This document shows, one piece after another, positions 21,477 to 29,666 of a DNA stretch of 64,000 nt. Position 1 is the stretch's first letter. Every line of letters starts with the position of its first letter. The notes beneath the pieces are model-generated. The model did not search any database. It was not told where the DNA came from and was given only the letters and a program-made list of their open reading frames with translations. A program made the translations under genes and the position numbers. Source of the DNA: Methylorubrum extorquens (GTDB lineage Bacteria > Pseudomonadota > Alphaproteobacteria > Rhizobiales > Beijerinckiaceae); assembly GCF_024169925.1 (NCBI RefSeq), contig NZ_JALJXF010000001.1, positions 2,548,001 through 2,612,000 of the forward strand, in the 5' to 3' direction.

Positions 21477-22637
21477 ATGAAAATCTTCCAGTGCCAAGCC
21501 TGCGACCAGCCGGTGTCGTTCGAGAGCACCGTCTGCGAGAGCTGTGAGCGGCGGCTCGGCTATGTCTGCGACCGGCACGAGATCTCGGCGCTGGAGCCCA
21601 GCGGAGAGGATGGGCGCGGGCCGCTGTTCCGCGCCTACGCGCATCCGGGCCGCAAGTACCGCCTCTGCGCCAACGCGGCCCACGACGCCTGCAACTGGAT
21701 GGTGCCGGCGGAATCCGGTGAAGCGTTCTGCGTCGCCTGCCGCCACAACCGGATGGTGCCGGACCTGGGCGTCGGGACGAATCTCGACCGCTGGCGCCGG
21801 ATCGAGGCGGCCAAGCACCGGTTGTTCTACTCGCTCCTGCGCCTCGACCTTCCGCTGGTGACGCGGGAGCAATACTCCGACGGGCTCGCCTTCGATTTCC
21901 TCGCCGAATCCGCCGGACCGCCGGTGATGACCGGCCATCTCGACGGGCTCATCACCCTGTCCATCGCCGAGGCCGACGACGTCGAGCGGGAACGCCGCCG
22001 CAAGCTGTTCGGCGAGTATTACCGCACCCTGCTCGGCCATTTCCGCCACGAGATCGGGCATTACTTCTGGAACCTGATGGTGCGTTACGACGCGAGCCTG
22101 CCGACCTTTCGCGCCCTGTTCGGCGACGAGAGCGCCGATTACGGGGCCGCGCTCCAGCGCCATCACGCCGAGGGGCCGCCGCCGCGTTGGGAGGAGTCGT
22201 TCGTCTCGTCCTACGCCACCGCCCATCCGTGGGAGGATTTCGCCGAGACCTTCGCCCACTACCTGCACATCATCGACACGCTGGAGACCGGCAGCGCCTT
22301 CGAGATCCGCCTGAAGCCGAAGCTGCGGGCCAAGGCCGAGCCGGCGGCCCCGGCCACCTGCATCGATTTCGACCCTTACGAAACGCCGGATTTCGAGCGG
22401 GTGGTCGAGGCGTGGATCCCGCTCACCTACGCGGTGAACTCGCTCAGCCGCTCAATGGGACAGCCGCCGCTCTATCCGTTCACGCTGACGCCGTCGGTGA
22501 TCGCCAAGCTCGCCTTCGTGCACGAGCGGATCTACGCCGCGCGCGCACCCGGCGGCATCACGGAGGAGGCGAGCGCCGAGATGCTGAAGGCGGTGATCGC
22601 GGGGTTGCGCCAGCGGGTGGCGGCCCCGACGTCGTGA
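21477..22637 (+). CDS. Zinc-ribbon putative metallopeptidase (COG4307/DUF2248 type)
   Basis: 386 residues from the ATG at 21477. An N-terminal zinc ribbon is made by Cys6, Cys9, Cys20 and Cys23 (FQCQACDQPVSFESTVCESC), and a second cluster lies at Cys64/72/85/88. The gluzincin motif HEIGH (His191, Glu192, His195) is followed by an acidic block (HPWEDFAETFAHYLH) that can supply the third zinc ligand. It is thus a likely zinc protease in the cytoplasm. It diverges from the transglutaminase/ATP-grasp operon, and members of this family are often found beside transglutaminase-alpha-E sets, so it may remove or process their products. The 245 bases between the two starts hold the shared promoter region. 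Confidence 0.85.
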   Translation: MKIFQCQACDQPVSFESTVCESCERRLGYVCDRHEISALEPSGEDGRGPLFRAYAHPGRKYRLCANAAHDACNWMVPAESGEAFCVACRHNRMVPDLGVGTNLDRWRRIEAAKHRLFYSLLRLDLPLVTREQYSDGLAFDFLAESAGPPVMTGHLDGLITLSIAEADDVERERRRKLFGEYYRTLLGHFRHEIGHYFWNLMVRYDASLPTFRALFGDESADYGAALQRHHAEGPPPRWEESFVSSYATAHPWEDFAETFAHYLHIIDTLETGSAFEIRLKPKLRAKAEPAAPATCIDFDPYETPDFERVVEAWIPLTYAVNSLSRSMGQPPLYPFTLTPSVIAKLAFVHERIYAARAPGGITEEASAEMLKAVIAGLRQRVAAPTS

Positions 22638-22680
22638 GCCGATCTCGCGGGGGCGAAAGCGATCCGTCATCACGATGCGG

Positions 22681-22708
22681 GCCGGATGAGGCTTTCGCCT
22701 CATCCGGC
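22681..22708. terminator. Bidirectional 12-bp hairpin between convergent genes
   Basis: GCCGGATGAGGC (22681-22692) and GCCTCATCCGGC (22697-22708) form a perfect 12-bp stem with a TTTC loop. It is located 44 bases after the metallopeptidase stop and 43 bases before the end of the DUF2147 gene, so it may end both transcripts. T-tracts are weak. Confidence 0.6.
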
Positions 22709-22750
22709 ATTCCGATCGCGGCAGTCTTATGAGCGGTTCTTGGGCGCCGG

Positions 22751-23434
22751 TTACTGCGCCGGGGCCGGTGCCGCCGGGGTCTTGGGGGCGGCGGGCTTCG
22801 GCGCGGGCTTCGTCGCGGGGCCAGCGCTGCCGGTGGCGGCGGGCGCATTGGCGGCCGTGCCGGGGGCGGCCTTGGGCGCCCACTCGGCATCGGCGCGGGG
22901 GCCGTTCGACCCATTGGTCGGGCCGGTGAGCTGGCCGGGCTGGGCGTCGGTCACCTTCTTCCAGGTCTGCGACTGGCACAGGAAGGCGATCAGGCAGCCC
23001 TTGACCGTCAGCTCCTCCGGCTCGTCCGACCAGATCGTGACGTCGTAGAACTTGCCGTCCTCGGCGTTGTAGATCTTGCCCTCGTAGCGGGCATCCTCGT
23101 TCAGCTTGAGCCCGAGGATGAGCTGATGCCCCAGCGCGGCACGGGTGCGCTTCTTTGCATCGGGGTTGCGGAAATCGATGCGCGGCTTGCCCTCGTCGTT
23201 GAGCGGCGTCTTCAGCCACACGGCGTAGCCGCACAGGTTCTTCTCCTGCGGGCCGCACTTCTCGACGCGGATGCGCGCCTTGCCGTCCTGCGTCAGCCAG
23301 GTGCCGCTCGGGTCATGCGCGGGCGCGGCGGCCGAGGCGGGAACCGCCGACAGGGCAGCCAGGCCGGCGGCGAGGGCCACGACGCGGCCGGTGCGGAGGA
23401 AAGGCGCGCGCGCACCGATCGGTCCGAAGATCAT
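22751..23434 (-). CDS. DUF2147 secreted protein
   Basis: 227 residues from the ATG at 23434. The signal peptide ends at about VPASAAA (residue 36). The mature domain is typical DUF2147: DPSGTWLTQDGKARIRVEKC, LCGYAVWLKTPLNDEGKPR, LILGLK, YEGKIYNAEDGKFYDVTIW and GCLIAFLCQSQTWKKV. Four cysteines may form two disulfides. The last 55 residues are a Pro/Ala/Lys/Gly tail without structure. DUF2147 proteins are periplasmic and have no assigned reaction. It stands alone, convergent with the metallopeptidase gene. Confidence 0.85.
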   Translation of the reverse strand: MIFGPIGARAPFLRTGRVVALAAGLAALSAVPASAAAPAHDPSGTWLTQDGKARIRVEKCGPQEKNLCGYAVWLKTPLNDEGKPRIDFRNPDAKKRTRAALGHQLILGLKLNEDARYEGKIYNAEDGKFYDVTIWSDEPEELTVKGCLIAFLCQSQTWKKVTDAQPGQLTGPTNGSNGPRADAEWAPKAAPGTAANAPAATGSAGPATKPAPKPAAPKTPAAPAPAQ

Positions 23435-23615
23435 GCAAACATCCCCACTCGGGCGCGGCGGCGGTTACGGGCCGCACCGTTCATCCTGACGATTGGGCCG
23501 CCCGCTCACGGACCGTTGCCCCTTCGCCGCAGCCATCGAATCGGAAGGTGACCGGATCATGACCGCCGCGGGGCGGTTGCGACGCAATTCGCCCGTCTTC
23601 GCACCACGCATACGA

Positions 23616-23646
23616 AAAGGGCCGGTGCACGTGGCACCGGCCCTTT
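23616..23646. terminator. Strong terminator after the small cysteine protein gene
   Basis: AAAGGGCCGGTGC (23616-23628) pairs perfectly with GCACCGGCCCTTT (23634-23646) around an ACGTG loop. Read leftward the stem runs straight into CCCTTTTCG, a T-rich end. It is 25 bases beyond the stop of the 69-residue protein at 23671-23880. Confidence 0.8.
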
Positions 23647-23670
23647 CGGATTAGTCTGGTCGAACCGCGC

Positions 23671-23880
23671 TTACTCGGCCGGGGCGAGGTCGGCGGTGAA
23701 GTGGCCGCACCAATCCTTGGAGGCGACGACCGGCCATAGGCCCTGGCTCTGCGCGTCGGGCTGGCTCACCGGCGGGTTGAAGCGGCAAAGGCCCTGGTCG
23801 CCCGCGGCCTGGGCGCCGTTGGTCTTGTGGTCGTCGAAGAAGCGGCAGCTCTGGCAGGCAGCGTTGCTCGAGGTGGCCAT
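23671..23880 (-). CDS. 69-residue cysteine-rich protein, possibly iron-regulated
   Basis: A small cytoplasmic protein with four cysteines: a CQSCRFF motif near the N-terminus (C9, C12), GLCRFNPP in the middle and DWCGHFTA near the end. This spacing suggests binding of a metal ion or an iron-sulfur cluster. The blocks LCRFNPPVSQP and GLWPVV also look familiar from other alphaproteobacterial small proteins, but I cannot assign a function. GGAGAGACAT provides the ribosome-binding site before the ATG at 23880. A strong terminator follows, so it is a single-gene unit. Two iron-box-like sites lie 90-136 bases upstream (23970-24016), which suggests control by iron. Confidence 0.75.
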   Translation of the reverse strand: MATSSNAACQSCRFFDDHKTNGAQAAGDQGLCRFNPPVSQPDAQSQGLWPVVASKDWCGHFTADLAPAE

Positions 23881-23969
23881 GATGTCTCTCCGGTTTTCGT
23901 TCGTTGCTCGTTGGCGGGTCTGCCGTCGGGGCCGTTCGGCGCCAGACGTCCCGCCGTCACGACCCTTAA

Positions 23970-24016
23970 TTAGAACAACTCCAAACTTGGATCAAGCTCT
24001 TTAGAACGATTCCGAA
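23970..24016 (-). promoter_or_regulatory. Two iron-box-like operators 31 bp apart
   Basis: TTAGAACAACTCCAAA (23970-23985) and TTAGAACGATTCCGAA (24001-24016) match at 13 of 16 positions and lie exactly 31 bases apart, about three helical turns. Each resembles the imperfect palindrome TTTAGAA-spacer-TTCTAAA bound by Irr in Rhizobiales (iron control element). They precede the small cysteine protein gene. Binding is inferred only. Confidence 0.45.
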
Positions 24017-24142
24017 TTGTGAGCCGGCGCGAGAGGGAGCATGCCTGCACCGCGAGAAACCGTAGGCCGGGCAGAGGTTTGCGCTGGAAGCGGAGAATGC
24101 GGGGCGATCGGACAGGGACCCGACCACACCTCACGAATGCGT

Positions 24143-24176
24143 GAAGCGCCGGAGAGGCGAGGCTCTCCGGCGCTTC
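24143..24176 (-). terminator. Terminator hairpin at the end of the sulfonate operon
   Basis: GAAGCGCCGGAGAG (24143-24156) pairs perfectly with CTCTCCGGCGCTTC (24163-24176) around a six-base loop. It is 36 bases past the last gene of the leftward ssu operon. No long T-run follows. Confidence 0.6.
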
Positions 24177-24211
24177 GGGACGCCTTGCCGAACGACGTGA
24201 AGGAGGGTGCG

Positions 24212-25594
24212 CTACGCCGCCGCCGCGCGGTCGAGGGCTGCAGCGACGAGGCCGGCGAGTTCCGCGGCCTCGTTGCGGATATCGGGCACAGCGGTGCATT
24301 CCCACAGGATGCCGCGCAGGAGCGGCCCCAGGATCCAGAGCGGTCCCCCGCCCTCCCCCGCCGCGGTGTGGACCGCCCGGTAATCCACCCCCGCATCGAG
24401 GCCGAGCCCGAATGGGCCGGGACGCACGAGCCCACGCTCGAACAGGCGCCGCAGCAGCGGGTCGCGGTTCTCCTTGAGATGACCGAAGCCGGTGGCGTCG
24501 ATCATCGCTTGGACGGCGAGGCGCTCCGGGCGCTCGGCCCCGCGCAGGCGCAGCGTCACCACCGCCTGCGACGCCTCGTCCTCGATCTCGATCAGGCGCC
24601 CGGCCCGCACCGTCAGGGCGCCGCGGGCGATCTCGTCGGCAATGGTCTGCGCGGCGGGTGGGGCGGTGCGGTGGCGATGCACATCCCAGAACGGGCGCAG
24701 GTGGCGCTGGAACCGGGCCTGCTCCCGCGGCGGCAGGCTGCGCCAGATCGTATCGGTGAGCGGACGCAGGGCGTCGATGACGCCGTGCCAGCCGATACCC
24801 AGTTCCGCGGCCCGCGCGACGTCCGAGCGGATGCGGGCGAGGAGCCGCCTCAGGGAGGCGAAGTCGGCCGGCCTGAGGTTCGGCGTAGGCCAGAGGTCGG
24901 CGGGGGCGTGGGCGTTCGGCAGCAGGCCCCGGCGCGACAGGGCGAGGATCGCGCCGGTAAAGCCCTGCGCCCGCAGGCTCGCCACGGCGTCGAGCATGGT
25001 GAGGCCGGTTCCGACGATCAGGACCGGCGCGTGCGGGTGCAGGCGGCCGAAGCTTTCCGGGGCCCAGGGGTCGAGGCTGTGGCGGCTCTTGGGTGCGGCC
25101 GAGGCCAGGTTGCCCATGGCGAGCACGGCGCCGGCGACCCGGTGGGTCTGTCCGCCCTCGGTGTGCAGCAGGAAGCCGCCGGCCCGCGGCTCCAGATCGG
25201 TCACCGCATCGTTGACGAGGCGCAGACGCGGCAGCCCCGGCCCGGTGACGGCCGCGGTCAGCAGGTCGGTAAGGTAGCTGCCGTAATGGCCCCGCGCCAC
25301 GAAGGTGCCGGCCGACGTCGTCACGACGCCCTCGCCGAGATCGGCGCCGGAGAGCCACTCCTCGAAATGGCCTGGCCGGTCCGGAAAGGCGCTCATATTG
25401 GCGGCGCGCACGTTGAGGAGGTGGGCCGGGTTACCGGTGCCGTAGGCGAGCCCACGCGCGAAGCTGCCGCCGCGCTCGCACAGCAGCACCGGCTGCTCCG
25501 GTGGCAGGGCCGAGAGGAGCTGGAGCGCGGCCATGGTGCCGCTGAACCCCGCGCCGATCACGGCGATGGGGGGCAGGCTTGCCTGACGGGTCAT
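24212..25594 (-). CDS. FAD/NAD(P)-binding protein (COG4529-like)
   Basis: 460 residues with an N-terminal Rossmann motif PIAVIGAGFSGTMAALQLL (GxGxxG for FAD), ARGLAYGTGNPAHLLNVRAANMS as the family block, and a second dinucleotide motif VLIVGTGLTMLDAVASLRAQG. This matches the FAD-NAD(P)-binding family of uncharacterised oxidoreductases (YdhS-like). The reaction is unknown; a flavin monooxygenase or reductase is likely. It is the last gene of the sulfonate operon, 42 bases after a binding-protein gene, so it may act on a sulfonate or on a product of desulfonation. The C-terminus is alanine-rich. Confidence 0.8.
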   Translation of the reverse strand: MTRQASLPPIAVIGAGFSGTMAALQLLSALPPEQPVLLCERGGSFARGLAYGTGNPAHLLNVRAANMSAFPDRPGHFEEWLSGADLGEGVVTTSAGTFVARGHYGSYLTDLLTAAVTGPGLPRLRLVNDAVTDLEPRAGGFLLHTEGGQTHRVAGAVLAMGNLASAAPKSRHSLDPWAPESFGRLHPHAPVLIVGTGLTMLDAVASLRAQGFTGAILALSRRGLLPNAHAPADLWPTPNLRPADFASLRRLLARIRSDVARAAELGIGWHGVIDALRPLTDTIWRSLPPREQARFQRHLRPFWDVHRHRTAPPAAQTIADEIARGALTVRAGRLIEIEDEASQAVVTLRLRGAERPERLAVQAMIDATGFGHLKENRDPLLRRLFERGLVRPGPFGLGLDAGVDYRAVHTAAGEGGGPLWILGPLLRGILWECTAVPDIRNEAAELAGLVAAALDRAAAA

Positions 25595-25636
25595 CGTGTT
25601 CGATCCTGTTCGATCTCTTGCGTGACGCTCCCTCGA

Positions 25637-26599
25637 TCAGCGTGACGGCGATTCCCAGACCGGCAGCGCGGACGCATCCACGGCGCGCGGCAGCAGCCCC
25701 TCGGCGCGGAAGGCGTCGGCGATGGTCTGCTGCTCGGCCAACCCCGCGCGGCTTACCGGCTCGACCCGGTAGGAGCGGCGGGCATTGGCCCATTTGACGA
25801 TTTCGGGCTCGATCTTCCACAGGGCGCCGAGCCGCGCGGCGGCCGGGTCCGGGTTGGCTTTTACCCAATCACCGGCCTCGCGCAGCTTGGCGACGAGCAG
25901 GGTCAGCACGTCGGCGCGCTTTTCGGCGTAGGCGTCGGAGGCGAGATAGTAGCGCTTGTAGGCCGAGAGGCCGGTGCCGTCCCGCAGGATGCGCGCCCCG
26001 GCCTGGATCTGCGCGGCGGAGAGGAACGGGTCCCACGCCACCCAGGCATCGACGCTGCCGCCGGCCAGCGCGCTGCGCCCGTCCGCCGGGGTGAGGTAGG
26101 CCGGGTTGATGCTCTTGAAGGGCAGCCCCTCCGCCTTCAGCGCGGCGAGCAGCAGATAGTGGCTGCCGGCGCCCTTGGTGACCGCGACCTTGCGGCCCTT
26201 GAGGTCGGCGACCGTCTTCAGCGGGGAATCGCCCGCCACGAGGATCGCCTGCGCTTCCGGCGAGGCGGCCTCCTGCGCGATGTAGGTGATCCGGGCATTC
26301 GCCGCCTGTGCGAAGACCGGCACGGTGTCGGCGACATCCGCCGAGACGTCGATGCGGCCGACGTTCAGCGCCTCCATGATCGGCAGGCCGCTGGTGAACT
26401 CGTGCCAGGAGACGGTGACGCCGAGCGGCTTCAGGGCCGTCTCCAGCGCCGCGTCCTCGCGCAGCAGCGCGATCAGCGCCGAGGAGCGCTGATAGCCGAT
26501 GCGCAGGGTGGATTCCTCCGCTGCGGCCGGATCGCGGCCGAGGGCGAGACCCAGCGTCAGGCCGGCGAGGACGAGGCGGGCGGCGGACCGGCGGTTCAT
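25637..26599 (-). CDS. ssuA: Aliphatic sulfonate ABC transporter substrate-binding protein (third copy)
   Basis: 320 residues from the ATG at 26599. A signal peptide (ARLVLAGLTLGLALGRDPAAA) precedes the NMT1/SsuA-type fold: TLRIGYQRSSALIALL, FTSGLPIMEALNVGRIDVSA, VADLKGRKVAVTKGAGSHYLL and GSVDAWVAWDPFLSAAQ. It delivers a substrate in the periplasm to the SsuC permease. It differs from the other two copies at the key stretch (SADVADTVPVFAQ instead of FGSAGETPPIFAQ or FGQTGDAPPIFAQ), so it may bind another sulfonate. It follows the second copy by 61 bases. Confidence 0.85.
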   Translation of the reverse strand: MNRRSAARLVLAGLTLGLALGRDPAAAEESTLRIGYQRSSALIALLREDAALETALKPLGVTVSWHEFTSGLPIMEALNVGRIDVSADVADTVPVFAQAANARITYIAQEAASPEAQAILVAGDSPLKTVADLKGRKVAVTKGAGSHYLLLAALKAEGLPFKSINPAYLTPADGRSALAGGSVDAWVAWDPFLSAAQIQAGARILRDGTGLSAYKRYYLASDAYAEKRADVLTLLVAKLREAGDWVKANPDPAAARLGALWKIEPEIVKWANARRSYRVEPVSRAGLAEQQTIADAFRAEGLLPRAVDASALPVWESPSR

Positions 26600-26660
26600 G
26601 GGGACTTTTCGGGTTTGCTCGGGAGGAGAGAATCGTGGCGAGGGCGCGCGTATCAAAAAA

Positions 26661-27638
26661 TCAGCTGCCCGGCTTGCGCACGGCCCCGGCGATGTCGACC
26701 GTCTTCGGCACGAGCTTGAGCCCGTGGAAGGTGTCGGCGATGCGCTGTTGTTCCCGCGTCACCGCCTCGTCGAGGGGGCGGATGCCGTAGGTCTGACGCT
26801 TGAGGGCAAGGCTCAGGATCGGCGCCGGGATGCCGACGGAGGGGCTCAGTTCCTTGGCCACCGCATCGGTGTTGTCCTTGGCCCAGGCGTCGACCTCGGC
26901 GACCGCCGCGACGATGGCGTCGAGCGCCGGGCCGTTCTCGGCGGCGAAGCTCTTGGAGGAGAGGTAGAACTGGTGGTTCGGCACGAGGCCGGTGCCGTCG
27001 GCGAGCACCCGGGCGTTGCCGCCGGCTTCGGCCGCCGCGAAGTACGGGTCCCAGATCACCCAGGCATCGACCGCGCCGCGCTCGAACGCCGCCCGCGCAT
27101 CGGCGGGCGCAAGGTAGACCGGGGTGATGTCGGCGAGCGTCAGGCCTGCCGCCTCGATCGCGCGCACCAGCAGGTAGTGGACGTTCGAGCCCTTGTTGAG
27201 CGCGACCTTCTTGCCGCGCAGGTCCGCGACCGATTGGATCGGGCTCGCCTTCGGCACCAGGATCGCCTCGCCCTTCGGCGCGGCGGGCTCGTGGGCGACG
27301 TAAGCGAGCACGTCGCTCGCGGCCTGGGCGAAGATCGGCGGGGTCTCGCCCGCCGAGCCGAAATCGACCGCGCCCGCGTTCAGCGCCTCCATCAGCGGCG
27401 GGCCGGAGGGAAACTCCGACCACTGCACCCGGTAGCCCAGCGCCTTCAGCTTCGGCTCAAGGCTGCCGCGGCCCTTCAGCAGCACCAGCGTACCGTATTT
27501 CTGGTAGCCGATCCGCACCGTCCGCTCGTCAGCATGGGCGGCGAGCGTCAGGCTGGCAAAGATCAGCGCGGCGAGCGCCAGCCACAGTCGCGGCAGCAGC
27601 GACGACGGGATGGAAGCGGAGCGGGTGCGGGCATTCAT
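26661..27638 (-). CDS. ssuA: Aliphatic sulfonate ABC transporter substrate-binding protein (second copy)
   Basis: 325 residues. The signal peptide ends at about TLAAHA (residue 36). Mature part: RTVRIGYQKYGTLVLLKG, FPSGPPLMEALNAGAVDFGS, GETPPIFAQAA, VADLRGKKVALNKGSNVHYLL and GAVDAWVIWDPYFAAAE, all typical of SsuA (TIGR01728). It is the best general SsuA match of the three and is adjacent to ssuD (17 bases downstream of its stop). It should capture alkanesulfonates in the periplasm for uptake by SsuBC. Confidence 0.88.
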   Translation of the reverse strand: MNARTRSASIPSSLLPRLWLALAALIFASLTLAAHADERTVRIGYQKYGTLVLLKGRGSLEPKLKALGYRVQWSEFPSGPPLMEALNAGAVDFGSAGETPPIFAQAASDVLAYVAHEPAAPKGEAILVPKASPIQSVADLRGKKVALNKGSNVHYLLVRAIEAAGLTLADITPVYLAPADARAAFERGAVDAWVIWDPYFAAAEAGGNARVLADGTGLVPNHQFYLSSKSFAAENGPALDAIVAAVAEVDAWAKDNTDAVAKELSPSVGIPAPILSLALKRQTYGIRPLDEAVTREQQRIADTFHGLKLVPKTVDIAGAVRKPGS

Positions 27639-27655
27639 CGGACGAAACTCCCCGA

Positions 27656-28843
27656 TCAGTGGGCGCTGACGCGGCGGGTCGGCACGATGTCGTTGGCGAT
27701 GACCTCGCCGAACGGGCCGTTGTTGCGGGCCGTGCTCGGCGCCGTGCCGGTGGTCGCGCGCAAGGGGAGCTTGGGGAAGACCAGCTCGGCGAAGCGGTAG
27801 GCCTCTTCCAGATGCGGGTAGCCGGAGAGGATGAAGCGGTCGATGCCGAGATCGATGTACTCCTTCATCCGGTCGGCGACCTGATCCGCCGAGCCGACCA
27901 GAGCCGTGCCCGCCCCGCCGCGCACGAGGCCGACGCCGGCCCAGAGGTTGGGCGAGACGACGAGCTTGTTCCGGTCACCGCCGTGCAGCGCCATCATCCG
28001 GCTCTGGCCGACGGAATCCTGGCGCTTCAGGGTGGCTTGCGCCTGGGCGATGGTGGCGTCGTCGAGCCGCGAGATCAGACGGTCCGCCGCCTCCCAGGCC
28101 TCGCCTTCCGTCTCGCGGACGATGACGTGCAGACGGATGCCGTAGGAGAAGGTCTTGCCCTTTTTCTCGGCGGCCTCGCGCGCCTTGGCGATCTTCTCGG
28201 CGACGCCGGCCGGGGGCTCGCCCCAGGTCAGGTAGACCTCGCAATGCTCGGCCGCGACCTCGATGCCGGCGGGCGAGGAGCCGCCGAAATAGAGCGGCGG
28301 ATAGGGCGCCTGGACGGGGCGGAAGATCACCCGGCCGTTCTCCGAGCGCAGGTGCTGACCGGCGAAGTTCACGGTCTCGCCGGCCATCAGTCCGCGCCAG
28401 ATGTGCAGGAACTCGTCGGTGACGGCGTAGCGCTCGTCGTGGTCGAGGAAGACGCCGTCGCCCTTCAGCTCCACCGGATCACCCCCGGTGACGACGTTGA
28501 TGAGGAGGCGCCCGTCCGAGATCCGGTCCAGGGTCGCTGCCATGCGCGCGGCGACCGAGGGCTCCTGCAGGCCGGGGCGCACGGCGACGAGGAAACGCAG
28601 GCGCTGCGTCAGTGGGGCCAGCGCGGAGGCGACGACCCAAGAATCCTCGCAGGAACGGCCGGTCGGCAGCAGCACGCCGTAATAGCCGAGGTCGTCCGCG
28701 GCCTGCGCGATCTGGCGCAGATAGGGCAGCGAGACGTCGCGGGCGCCTTCCGAGGCACCGAGATAGCGGCCGTCGCCATGGGTCGGCAGGAACCAGAGGA
28801 CGTCGGTCTTGCCGTCGGCGGGGGGGCGACTCTGGGCGGTCAT
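27656..28843 (-). CDS. ssuD: FMNH2-dependent alkanesulfonate monooxygenase
   Basis: 395 residues from the ATG at 28843. It is a luciferase-like TIM-barrel flavin enzyme: [15 protein letters not shown] at the N-terminus, [54 protein letters not shown] (block typical of SsuD), [13 protein letters not shown] and [14 protein letters not shown]. It splits alkanesulfonates with O2 and reduced FMN into aldehyde and sulfite in the cytoplasm. FMNH2 comes from SsuE, encoded at the head of the operon. At the C-terminus an extension of about 20 residues ([20 protein letters not shown]) is usual for the family. It follows ssuB after 31 bases. Confidence 0.93.
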   Translation of the reverse strand: MTAQSRPPADGKTDVLWFLPTHGDGRYLGASEGARDVSLPYLRQIAQAADDLGYYGVLLPTGRSCEDSWVVASALAPLTQRLRFLVAVRPGLQEPSVAARMAATLDRISDGRLLINVVTGGDPVELKGDGVFLDHDERYAVTDEFLHIWRGLMAGETVNFAGQHLRSENGRVIFRPVQAPYPPLYFGGSSPAGIEVAAEHCEVYLTWGEPPAGVAEKIAKAREAAEKKGKTFSYGIRLHVIVRETEGEAWEAADRLISRLDDATIAQAQATLKRQDSVGQSRMMALHGGDRNKLVVSPNLWAGVGLVRGGAGTALVGSADQVADRMKEYIDLGIDRFILSGYPHLEEAYRFAELVFPKLPLRATTGTAPSTARNNGPFGEVIANDIVPTRRVSAH

Positions 28844-28874
28844 GGGGTACGCTCCGAAAAAACGAAAGAAGGGG

Positions 28875-29645
28875 TCAGGCGCCGTGGCCGAGAAGCCGGT
28901 CCAGGATGCGGCCTTCGAGTTCGGCCAGCGCCGGGTCACCGCGGCGGCGCGGACGGGGCACGTCCACGGCGACGTCCAGCGCGATGGCGCCCTCCTCGAC
29001 CACGAGGATGCGGTCGGCCATCGCCACCGCCTCGCCGACATCGTGGGTGACGAGGATCGCAGTGAAGCCCTGGTCCTCCCAGATCCGCTCGATCATCGCC
29101 TGCATCTCGATGCGGGTGAGCGCGTCCAGCGCCCCGAGCGGCTCGTCCAGGGCGAGCAGCGCCGGGCGGCTCACCAGGGCGCGGGCGAGCGCAACACGCT
29201 GGCGCTGGCCGCCGGAGAGCGTCGCGGGCCAGTTGCCGGCTTTGTCGGCCAGCCCGACCTCGTCGAGGACGGCGAGCGCCCGCTTGCGCCGCTCGGCACG
29301 GCCGATTTCCCGCCCGAGCCCGACCGCGACGTTGTCGGAGACCCGCGCCCAAGGCAGCAGCCGCGGCTCCTGGAACATGATTCTTTTCGAATTCCGGTCG
29401 CCATTGATGGTCACGCGGCCGGCGCTTGGCTCCTCGAGGCCGAGGATCAGGCGCAGCAGGGTGCTCTTGCCGCAGCCGGAGCGGCCGACCACGGCGACGA
29501 ACTGGCCGGCGGGCACGTGCAGGTCGAGCCCGCGGATGACGGGCGCCCCCCCGTCGAAGCTTTTCGAGAGGCCGCGCAGGGTGATGGCGAGGCCGGCGTC
29601 GCGGTCTCTCGCAGATGCGTCCTCGACGCGCAGGGCAGCGGACAT
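28875..29645 (-). CDS. ssuB: Aliphatic sulfonate ABC transporter ATP-binding protein
   Basis: 256 residues from the ATG at 29645; a GTG at 29654 would add three. Walker A is GRSGCGKST, the Q-loop [11 protein letters not shown], the signature [15 protein letters not shown], Walker B LLALDEP, and the H-loop LVTHDVGEA. It powers sulfonate import with the SsuC permease. [13 protein letters not shown] between strand and Q-loop is characteristic of SsuB. It lies between ssuC and ssuD in the leftward operon. Confidence 0.93.
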   Translation of the reverse strand: MSAALRVEDASARDRDAGLAITLRGLSKSFDGGAPVIRGLDLHVPAGQFVAVVGRSGCGKSTLLRLILGLEEPSAGRVTINGDRNSKRIMFQEPRLLPWARVSDNVAVGLGREIGRAERRKRALAVLDEVGLADKAGNWPATLSGGQRQRVALARALVSRPALLALDEPLGALDALTRIEMQAMIERIWEDQGFTAILVTHDVGEAVAMADRILVVEEGAIALDVAVDVPRPRRRGDPALAELEGRILDRLLGHGA

Positions 29646-29666
29646 GGGGTTCACTCGCGGAAAAAA

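Larger units (their letters stand above)
23881..24211. other. Intergenic region with regulatory boxes and a terminator hairpin
   Basis: This stretch holds the AT-rich promoter area of the small cysteine protein (about 23960-24020) and the hairpin at 24143-24176 that follows the sulfonate operon. The bases between 24020 and 24140 show no gene or clear motif. Confidence 0.5.
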
